Assembly: GCA_032690845.1 (NCBI GenBank)
Contig: CM064417.1
Span: 35,098,432 to 35,162,431 of the forward strand
Direction of reading: 5' to 3'
DNA: 64,000 nucleotides
Source: Eleusine coracana subsp. coracana
Lineage: Eukaryota; Streptophyta; Magnoliopsida; Poales; Poaceae
Part shown: positions 54,646 through 64,000 of the stretch, piece by piece
Layout of the letters: every line of letters starts with the position of its first letter
Numbering within the stretch: the first letter of the stretch is position 1
Notes under the pieces: model-generated
Seen by the model: the letters and a program-made list of their open reading frames with translations, nothing else
The model's database searches: none
What the model was told of the DNA's origin: nothing
Program-made: the position numbers and the translations under genes

Positions 54646-55733
54646 CTACTTCAGAGTGGCAAGGAACCCTCTCCCATGTGCCCACTCCCAGATGCCGGGC
54701 ATCTTCTTCACGACGGTGGAGATACGCTCCGGCAAGTCCCATTTGCATAAGCAGTATTCTGCCTCCTTCCCATCCTCCAGGTACTGCCAACTAAAGAAGT
54801 AGATGAAGTTCTTGCAGCTGAGCCCATTGAAATCATCAGTTGCTGGGAGCACGTAGGATGGGCTGTGCCAGCTCTGCAGAATAATCTTGTCGTGAAGCTC
54901 GGGAGCGTCAGCCCAATCGACGGGAGCCAAGTTTTCTCCAAACATATCTTGCAGCGTGAAAGACACATGTGGCCGTGAGAACTGGAGCCAGTTGTGCTCC
55001 TCCCGAAACAGGAGGCGTACCTTGCCCTCATGCTCGATCAGATTGGAGAACTGTGTGCTGGGGACCCAAGCCATGTCACCGTCAGCAGCAGCAGCAGCAG
55101 CAGCAGCTAGCTCGTCTTCCATCACCCGGGGGCCATGCTCAACGAGACGGCTCCTGAGTTGAGGCATTACAGGCCAAAACCTCCCGGGCGGAATGGTGGC
55201 CCAGCCGTTGTCACTGCCGCAGCGCCACATCGCGACCATGTTCTGTAATCTGTCTATCCACCACTGATAGATGACTACAAAAACATCCTCGCCGCCTGTC
55301 ATCTTGGGATCCGTGGCAAAACCATAGATCAAACTGTCACGGCACCACTCCGGCAAGTGCGGCAGCATGGTGCTCTCTCCAGTCAAGGGGTTAACCAGCA
55401 CGGCCGAAAGCTTGTCGTCCATGTCGATGGCGATGAGGTGGCCGGCACCGAACCCAGCCAGCCTCGTCCTCCTGTCCTTCAGATCTGGAACATTGATCTG
55501 AAGGTACTTGTCCGAACTCAAGCAGTAGAAGAGGACGTTGCCGTCCTCGCCAACCTCTTCGCTCTTGAGGATCCATGGGTGGAAGCGGGGGTGGGCATCG
55601 CGGTTGATGGCATTACGCCACTGGAGGCAGACGACAGGGAAGGAGATGAAATCTTTTGGGTCGACAAGGCGATTGGAGATGCACTCGAGCATGTCTTTCG
55701 GGAGGCCAGCCCAGTCCCTCACTTCGACTCCAT
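54646..55733 (-). pseudogene. F-box/DUF295 gene with lost start codon
   Basis: The body is open from 55722 to 54646 and parallels the intact paralogue: LPKDMLECISNRLVDPKDFI, SAVLVNPLTGESTMLPHLPE, WRCGSDNGWATIPP, and YVLPATDDFNGLSCKN. The expected ATG at 55733 is present, but a four-base loss after MESK puts a TGA at 55719-55721 and shifts the frame. The open frame itself has only a GTG at its head. The first in-frame ATG is the M of KDMLECIS, which would drop part of the F-box. A (CAG)n run at about 55082-55107 adds alanines compared with the paralogue. It may still be translated from that later ATG, so the call of pseudogene is cautious. Confidence 0.75.
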
Positions 55734-57240
55734 GAGAATATGCTAGCTAGCAAGAACACAAACTCGATCGTAGTGTGTAGAAGGCAGGAAGAGCTATTTT
55801 AACTTTTTTTTTTGTGAGACTTGCTGCGAGATGGGGAACGGGACGCCCTTACTTTGTAGGTTGCTCGAGGTACACGAATACATTTTGAAACCGGTTAACA
55901 GTGTTTGGGCACCTGTGTTTATACCAGGCGCCATATATGGGTAGCTTTTGTAGCGTGTAATAAATTAGTACATTTAATATATTCTCTGACAGCTATCGTT
56001 GTAGTGCATTTTGTTTCGCCCACTTACTAGTTTCCTTTTGACTCAGCTCCTAGTTTGAATTTGGGCTTGTGAATGGAACCCATCCATGCACACGAACAAG
56101 AAATTTTGTGCACCCAAGTTTCATTCGAGGGTGCATTCAGACTTGTACCTTATTATTGCGTTTGGCTGTTTGAGTCTATTTACTTCAAATATCAAATTCA
56201 TTTTAGTAAAGATAGTGAATAGTGAGCATTCACATACTATAGTACTGTACAACAAACAAAATTCATGGAACTTGGCCAATGGGAGTGAATAAATTTGTGA
56301 GTATACATTTTGTATCTAGTGTGTTCTGGCTTTAGACGTCGATGTAGTTCTCACATGTTACTAATTGGTAGAGATGCAAGTTTATTATTTTGTGGGTCGG
56401 TGGATCGGCTCAAAAATTTTTTAAATGGACTAAACTCCATCACCATTTTATCAATCTAGTGGAGCAAATGTACTAGAGGTTGTTTGACCCACTACCACCA
56501 ATTGTTGGGTAGGCCACATACATCCCTACTAATTATGTTCAAATTGTGCTTATTTACTTCAATCTCACGTTGTTCTAAGTAGATGTTACTGTAAAACTGA
56601 GAATAAGAGAGAAAAGAGTAGTTTGATATCGAGAACAGAACACATGTCGAGGTATATACTTAACTTACCACGTAACGTTGTCATGAAATTACGTGTCTCT
56701 TCTGTTTTATGCCATTAAAAGAGTATACTCAATTCCTCTGTTCTTTTTCCTTTAGTTCTCTTCAGAGTGACACAGCACGCGACGAAAGTTTTATCTATGG
56801 GTCACACTATATTTGAAGCTGCTTAAAATAAAGATCTTCCAAGTCAACCGCATGTGCCCGTTATTATATCTTGATTTGACCATCAAAATCTTCTTCAACC
56901 AACCAGATAAAACACAAATGCATTTTGAGAGTGCCGAACGCGCTGCCATCCCGGGTGGCCCACCCAACACCCATTCTCCTTCAGGTTCGGCTTATGTATG
57001 CACGTTTTCATCACCAGTCTCTCACCAACTTCATTTTAGAAACAAGAACAAAGAATAAAAACATATCATATAAGTTCAAAACATCCATAATTCACAACAT
57101 GCATTCGCTTACACCTATAACCATCTATGGGAGACTAAGCCAGAGCTGGATGGTCTTGACGATGCCACAACTGATTTAACGTAAGTTATGGATGAAGGAC
57201 ATGTCACCTATAACCTAAGTTAAGACTAGTGAAGGCTTTC
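55734..57240. other. Intergenic DNA without supported gene
   Basis: The F-box upstream region (55734-55900) has similarity to the same region of the intact copy, for example GAGACTTGCT and GGTTGCTCGAG-like words. Beyond that AT-rich sequence shows only short frames with no recognisable domain. Confidence 0.45.
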
Positions 57241-57485
57241 TGCCCTCCCCACTGCACCACCCCCCCCCCCCTCCACCCCCCACCCCCCCCACCACCACCA
57301 CCACCACCACCACCATTTTGGGTGACATAGCCAGCCTTCCGTACGGATGTGTCATCGTCTTCAATTCGGTTCCTATTGCGGGTTGTGAGTCGTAGGCCTA
57401 GACGGGGAACCCATCGCTTCCGCCCATGTCAGGCGGAAACCGACGCCCCCCCCCCCCCCCCTTGCCCCCCCCCCCCCCGCACCCT
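57240..57485. repeat. C-rich and (ACC)n low-complexity tracts
   Basis: C runs lie at about 57262-57290, 57447-57460 and 57463-57477, with an (ACC)n/(CCA)n microsatellite at about 57288-57315. They create proline-rich frames that are not evidence of a gene. Confidence 0.9.
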
Positions 57486-58640
57486 CCCTCCCTCTCCCAT
57501 TTTATTCAACCTCGCGTCGTGGCCGTTCGATCTAGCCTCCGACCGCCTCCCCCGACGGAGGCGGTGGGTTTATCCCTGGCTCCGACGATGCCCCACACAA
57601 CCTCCATTGTTGCATGCCCGCTGACAGAGGAGGAGGTGTTGATTATGGGTACAAACGCACGCAAAATGAGATTCTCGATGTTGTCTTCTATGTCGAGGAC
57701 TCACCGATGAGCGCTGGCAGTCCCTGGCGTGAGGGGAGAGAGCAGGAAGAATAACAATAATACACGGGCCTGCTGTCAATGAGGAGGAAGGGGGTGGGCG
57801 GACGAACATTTCCGTCCGATTGAACGGCAATGATGAATCATGGCCTAGAAGGCCTGACAAGCTTCAGCCCATATATGAGCCTCGCTTCTCTTCTCTCTCT
57901 CTCCTTCACCAATGCACCATCCCGTGGGGAGTGACTCCATGGCAGCCGCGCACTCATAGGGAGGGAGGAGGCAGCGAGCGCCTAGAGGACAGTGGTGTGG
58001 CATTGCCACATGGACCACCCTCCATAGATGACATGTCACCACATCGTCCGTGCGCTGGTTGGCGACGCCACGCCATGGCCTGTCACACTACTGCACATTG
58101 TCGAACTAGCCTCCTGCCCTCTCCATGGTTGTTCAATGCCTAGGCCTAGTCTTGTTGCAGCCAGACCCTTAATCAGTGGCAACAGGCTAGATTTAGCCTG
58201 CCTCATGCATTAGAAGGAAGAAGGAGACTGAAAAATTGTTGATGCTGGTGGTTGTATGGCACGGCAACAATTCAACCGATGATGGAAACAATGGCGCATA
58301 GTCATCAGATTCAGCTGGTTCTGGAAGTCACTCACGTCCATGGTGGTGGGAGCGGTGGAGATCGATGTGTAGAGGGGAGAGGAAGACGATGGTTGGATCG
58401 ATGAAATCTCGCTATAGGATATTTATTAGTGTTGTCCGAGCCAAAGTAGTGCCAAACTCAATGACAGAGAAGAAAATTGCTGATGTTACTAGACAAACAG
58501 AAGGATTAGCTCCATAACGCATCTTGGATGGAAGGTAGAGGAGGGACTAAATGTGTTGGACCTAGCAGTTCACAGGGAAGGTCCTGCATTAGATCCAGAG
58601 GATGCATGCTCGAGCTGCGGATGGATTGGAGCTGCAAGTG
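57486..58640. other. GC-richer region, no gene recognised
   Basis: Short open frames on both strands, for example 57570-57860 and 57820-58143, do not match any family I know. Composition resembles a decayed gene or captured exon, but without supported domain or splice structure. Confidence 0.35.
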
Positions 58641-59358
58641 AGCAAGAGTAGCAGGCTGAGAAGGAAAAGGCGATACTAATACCCATATCTTGAATTATTT
58701 GCTGAATATTAAATCTGATCTAATTCCATAAGGCCAAATCTGATCTAATTCCATAATCATAATAAATATTTTTTTGTAAGATGTATTAATTATCATCTCC
58801 TTTTAGAACATCCAACCACTTAAATATATTTCTTTGCTAATTATATTTCTTAGAAATATTAAAGAATTGATTATTTTCACAAGCATTACTAATTATATTT
58901 AAAAAATATAATTTGATTTCCATAAACATAGTTTTTAGAAAATGTTTTCAAACATGTTATTAATTATATTTCAAAAATATAATACTTGTGAAAAATAAAT
59001 AATTTTTTTATAAAAGTATTACTAATTGTTTAAAATATAATTATATGATCAGATGTGCAAAACTAACTGTAAGGGCAATATGGTCATTTTTAGATACCTC
59101 TCTCTCTCTCTCTTTTATGTAAGAAAAGTCATATTTTAATGTCTTTAGTATTCATTAGCAAATTACCACAATTCAATAGTGTCTATTGGCAAAACCAAAC
59201 TAGAAGAGTGTCCAGTAGCAAATGCCAACATTCTATAGTGTCCATGAGCAAATTGTGTACATTTGAAATGCTCTTGTGATAGATATGATTATATATGAGC
59301 TGATTTTCATTCTTGACTTTGCTCAGAGATGAGCAAAGATTATGTGTGGGGGAGCTCT
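58641..59358. other. Very AT-rich DNA
   Basis: Runs of AT-rich words such as TAATTATATTT repeat between 58740 and 59050. A (CT)n tract lies at about 59099-59114. Words of the form CATAGTGTCCATTAGCAAAT-like recur loosely at 59150-59250. No coding frame is present. Confidence 0.5.
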
Positions 59359-60041
59359 TGACGCTAATTAGTGTACCATTTTATGCATCAAAAGCGCCTT
59401 ATCTGGAGCATAAATATCATCATTTTAGGCCATTAACCCAAAATAGTAGAAAATCCATATATTTGTTGTTCTGGAAGATTTATTACAGAAACAGGTGAAA
59501 GGATGATATTTTGGACGATTCTAGGACCTAGACCTTGAAGAGGTGAACTATAGCAGAAAAGATCCAGGTACCGACCGGCACGAAAGTGTGCTGATTGGCA
59601 TCGAGGTGATTTAGGCTGATCATGACCGGTCCACTCCTTAGGGCCTTCTAGAACGAAGATATTTACACAAATCTTGGAGATCGTAGGCTTGGAGCTTCAA
59701 GAATTGCTGGTGCTTGAGGTGATCCATCAAGATAGACCTACTAGATGGTGATGAATCTTACACTATATATATTGAAGTAATGTTGAATATGTGGATTAAT
59801 GATTTTTGTTACTTGATCATCTGAATTCTATGGTCTTACATGTGCTTGTTCCTATGCTTAGTACATAGGCTAAGTATTTAGATGCCATCTTGATCATGGT
59901 GATCAGGGTAGTATTCCGGATCTTGTATAAACTAGATTTGTATGTATCTCTACTTATGCATGGTAGTAGATGTATGTAGAGTATAGAGTGGTAGTCCGAT
60001 TAAGGTGATTAGTCATGACGGGGCTCGTCAAAAAAGCGTCA
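59359..60041 (+). mobile_element. Short LTR, probably solo, of a gypsy-type element
   Basis: The unit starts TGACGCTAATTAG and ends AAAAAGCGTCA, 683 bp, with inverted TGACGCT/AGCGTCA ends. GCTCT lies immediately left (59354-59358) and again one base after the end (60043-60047), a near-exact target duplication. A purine-rich GTGTGGGGGAGCTC lies just upstream, which would also fit the 3' LTR of a truncated plus-strand element. Inside, ACCGACCGGCACGAAAGTG followed by TGCTGATTGGCA recalls the paired motifs of the element at 9414. Confidence 0.6.
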
Positions 60042-60374
60042 CGCTCTACCCATCTTTGGCTTCTTATACCAAGTAATTTCATTTATAATGCTATTTGATT
60101 ACACTTTGTGGTTATGATCTCAGCTAGTAGATATCTAGTTAAACTTACTCAACGGTTTTCTTTAAGCCCCTCTGTGAATTAAAACTACCTTCACCTAAAA
60201 AACCTTCAACACATCCCCAGCTCACTGACAAAAAAACTCCCATATCTTTGAGGGAAAATATGTTACAATTATACACCATTCTCTTATGGTATATAAGTGT
60301 GTGCATACATACGGCCAACACCCACAACGGAGACAGTCCCATTGCTAGGATCCAACTAGGGTGATGACACACGC

Positions 60375-63300
60375 TGTAACATCTAATAGTACAACACATG
60401 ACAAAAATAATATAGTTTACAACATATAATAGAGAGTATACAGAGTTTTACATAAATCCAAGTTTATATTACAAACTAGAGTTTGATAAAAAGTGTGAAA
60501 GTGATAAGTTCAACAATGATAAAGTTCAATGAAATGATTAATACAATTACCCTCTCACGGTGATGCACCCATGACACTGTACCAAGCAAGCAGTGGACTA
60601 CTCCTCATCGAGGTTGCAAGGCTCCCACTCAATTTTCTAGCAGTCGGGACGCTGGTCTTTCTAGTGGAACCTTCCACCACAGTGACAATCACCACCTTGA
60701 TCATCTAAAAACCACATAGAGTTATGGTCTGAGCAACTAATACTCAATAAGACTTACCGTCAAAACAATGACCAATAACTCTTAGGCATGCAAAGGCTAA
60801 GGGTTGGGTTTATGTTACCAAAAGCCAGTCTATGAGTAAATGCTTATTTGCAAATTTTAGCATCAAGTTAATTTGTCATACAATAGTAAATTTAGTTTAC
60901 ACTATAGCGAAACAAACATAATTAAAGCAATACATCAATATTAAACTCATTCATCATGTTGCTCTTCTTACTAGGTTCTAGAGCAGTAATTAAGTGGTAC
61001 TCGTTACTATAAGGAACAGCAATTTGAATCAATTTACATCCTACACGAAGAACCTGTTTACACGCCACATGTGCGCTTCCTAGAAGCCGCATGACGTAAC
61101 CTTTCACTTCACCATTGCATAGCCTTCCAGGCCTGACTCGTCCGAGAAGGGTCACCCAACACTGCGTCCCGGGCAACATCCGCGAGTGCGTTATTCCCTC
61201 CTCTCCTCCTAAATTCAACTAAAAAAAGGCGTAGGTTATCTTCCAACTATGCAGACATGGTTGCTATGTCTGTTTACTAGGTGCATAACTCTAGCATGTA
61301 AACAGTATATTTAAACTTGATCCCATAGGACCGGATACGATGCGGCCTTATGCGACAAGACATGATTACCACCTTGAAAACTCTGTCATTCCTTTCCACC
61401 TAGTTGCACGTCGGGTATCCATTGGTTATCCCATCCACAGCTCTACCATAACCATAGTGAGAGATATGACTCAACTCCGAGTGGTCTCCATACAACTTGA
61501 TGACACATCATCCTAATTAAGCAAAGCCACTAACGAGCTATGGCTAATAATAGTTAACAAGGGTTCCTACTACATGCTAGGGTTTCAAGCAACACCTATA
61601 AATCTAATGCATAGAAAAAATCTACATCACACTAGCTAGTGATAAATAAAAGATATTAAAACTTGATGGGATGCATCGGGGCTTGCCTTGAACTTGCTCT
61701 TGGTCAGCAGGGTCAGCACCACCTTCGGGCTCCTACGCGGTCTCGACCTCCACGTTGTTCACCTCAGGATACATGATGCAGATGATGTGGTGCATGAAAG
61801 AAGATTCGTGGTAGACTATTAATAAAAAAAAACTTATTGTTATAATTTCCACTTGGAGTCTGTATTAAGTGATGGTGAGTTAGGAATATAGGGTTGGTGT
61901 ATTCGGTGAGTTTCCTTCACGGACTCCAGTAATTTAACGTGATAGCCGGGTATAAAAAGTACAGCGTGACGTGACCGATATAAATGTACAAGGTACATGG
62001 GAATTGGTTGATGATAAAAATAGATGTTTTCAGTGTGTCAAGGATGTTGTTATACATGAACTAATTACATGTCATATGTGCTCAAAATACAACTATATGA
62101 TTATTTGAAATGTTAAGTCTAGAATACAAAATAATTAAATTAGCATGGTCCTGGAAGACATATGACTGAGAAATTTACTACAGGTAGAACACATCAGGGG
62201 TGATTTTTGAACCAATTGGCATTAACATGCAATGAGCCAATTATTTTAAATAATTAAATTAGTGTAAATGCTAAATAATTTCTACAGACCAAAATATTGG
62301 GAACTAAAATATGTGGCTTTGCAGGGTGGTTGGAAATGACAACATATGCATATATGCCAAATGCCATGGAATTATCAATTACGAAGATCTTCATATGAAT
62401 TTAACAGTATTTTGGCTATTTTTCTGTGATAAAAATGCTAACATGCATGCAGGGATAGCATAAAATAGTAAAATGCCAGGGAACCCATAAAATTTTTTGT
62501 TGCCCAAAAATATGCAATACTCATTTAGTAATGCATTTTACAAGTTAACAAGGTTTTCTGGATTTTTATTTAAACTTGGAAAAAGGAAATATGGCATGGG
62601 GCAATCATATCAGGTGGCTTCGCGGCCCACAGCGCTGCTGCTGCAGCAGCAGCACATCCGGCCCAGCCCGGCCTGGCCGAGCGCGGCAAGCACGCACCAG
62701 GGCATGCACGGCAGTGCAGCCACGACGGCAAGCCGAAGTGATGGCGTGGTCGCCATCCCCCACGGCGAGCACCAAGGAGGCTGAAGCACCGCGCGCAGAA
62801 GCAAGGGAGTTGGCTCACTAGGGCAAGGGTTTCGACGAGGAGAGGAGGCAGCGGTGGACGGCAACATTGCACGATGAGCGGGCAGAGTTAGTCGAAAATG
62901 TGCGCGAGCGGAAGGCAGAGCTGCATGCTAACCGAATTGGTTCGGAGCTCACCGGAGAACGCAAACGTGGCGGAACAGCGGCAGTCAAAGGCGGGGACGG
63001 CGAGGTCAATTGCGGCTGCTCGGTGCGGGGGAACAGGGAGCTGCTTCGTGGAGAGGGAGAGGACGAGGTTTCACAGCTGTTGAGGGGCTCGGGGATGTGG
63101 GAGAAGGTCGGTGGCAGCAGGGCGACAAGCCGAGCTCCCGAGCGGCATTGGCGGTGCGCATCTGGCGTCGTTATGCTCTAGCGCTCAATTGAGAAGTGGT
63201 TTGCTCGAGAGGCTATCGGAAACCTTGGCGCAGGTTTTCATGGCAGGATTTGTTCGAAGAAGCGACGAGCTGACCGGGCGGCAAGGACTAAGCATCAGGC

Positions 63301-63954
63301 AATGGTGAGCTCAGGCTCGACTAAGGAAGAAAGGAGCGAGAGAGGGGAACGGAGTGTGAGGACGGAGGGCAAACCAGGGAACGCACGCCGCTTTCGGACC
63401 AGATCGGGACGAGGCCGCTCGGCGGCGTCCACGTGGCGCTGGCGATTTCTGACGCCCGCGCGGGTGAGAGAGGGGTGAGGGTGTCAGGTTGGTCCCACAA
63501 ATTCTGTTCTTTTTTGTTGGTTTTCCGAACTAGCTTCTCTATTATTTTTTATAGAATTAAATCGAGAGCTCAAATGAGAAAATAGAAAATATGTACATGC
63601 TCAGCATGAATTGCACATTATTTAGAAAATGAGTTTGTTCAAAATCTGGAATTTGAATTTAAATGGAAATTTTTCAAATATGGTCTGATATTAAGAATTA
63701 AGGCATTTATTTGGGGCAATTATTCTTGGAGTAAAATTCTGGTATTCTGTTTAAAATTATTTTTCAACCAACTACACAACATATATTTTTGGTGCTACTA
63801 TGTTGTGTTGAAAAGTTTGACTTGTAGTTCAGATAGTATTCATATTTGATTAGATTTCATGCAAATGATTTCAAAACTTCTAAGTGGGCTTCTTTAGGGT
63901 TTCTTGTTGTGCCTAGGGTTGTCATGCTGGTATATTGATACCATCAGTGTCACA
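60375..63954 (-). repeat. Second copy of the long chromovirus LTR
   Basis: It aligns with 36416-39871 along its length, for example AATAGTACAACACATGACA, GTTTTACATAAATCCAA and AAAGGCTAAGGGT. Its GC-rich block is at 62600-63480. It ends GTGTCACA at 63954, followed by TTACTTCTGC with no purine tract, so no interior adjoins on the right within the window. No clear 5-bp duplication was found. It is a solo or truncated LTR. Similarity continues about 45 bp left of 60375. Open frames inside are not supported as genes. Confidence 0.7.
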
Positions 63955-64000
63955 TTACTTCTGCTTTCCATGGGCTATCTATGATGTAAAACATTTCAGC

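Noticed and set aside
57340..58640. Possible host gene with several short frames
   Set aside because: Frames are short, overlap on both strands and show no domain. Part is low-complexity C-rich DNA.

Overview
The window looks like grass (Poaceae) nuclear DNA, most likely rice-like. It has En/Spm (CACTA) transposons, Stowaway-type MITEs ending in the usual GGGAGTA/TACTCCC edge, Ty3/gypsy elements of two lineages, and a cluster of F-box/DUF295 genes. Introns have GT/AG borders and there is no bacterial-style gene packing. The species cannot be fixed from sequence alone. No RNA gene or CRISPR array was seen. Only one gene looks intact, an F-box/DUF295 gene at 28947-30026 on the minus strand.

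Layout, left to right. Positions 1-25604 are most of one large CACTA element whose left end lies outside the window. Its TNP1-like gene (about 1020-4444) and tnp2/DUF4218/DUF4216 transposase (21000-24625) are both on the minus strand and broken. Between them lie plus-strand passengers: a decayed F-box/DUF295 copy (6885-7947) and an unrecognised gene starting at 9369. A 9.9-kb non-autonomous gypsy element (9414-19337) cuts that gene. Removing the element and one 5-bp target duplication restores an open frame of 165 codons. The CACTA right end (25604) itself sits inside an F-box/DUF295 gene whose remainder is at 25605-26205.

Positions 25605-33850 and 50470-55733 form an F-box/DUF295 cluster of five copies: one intact, one that lost its start, and three fragments. 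Shared intergenic segments show it grew by segmental duplication. Positions 34027-48060 are mostly LTR retrotransposons: a solo LTR with a perfect 5-bp duplication, nested CACTA-like miniature elements, a chromovirus whose integrase is deleted so that RNase H abuts the chromodomain tail, and pieces of two other gypsy elements. A fragment of a NAP1 (nucleosome assembly protein) gene that keeps its introns lies at 52211-53600, next to a LINE-type RT zinc-binding fragment. Positions 56000-59300 are low-complexity and AT-rich DNA. A short LTR (59359-60041) and a second copy of the chromovirus LTR (60375-63954) fill the end.

The most unusual signal is in the gypsy element at 9414-19337. It carries about 32 copies of a GC-rich palindrome (core GCGCCGATCGGCGC), nearly all in pairs 19-21 bp apart. 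They occur in both LTRs, the spacers and the coding regions. At two sites one LTR keeps a pair where the sister LTR has a single motif, which accounts for the LTR length difference almost exactly.
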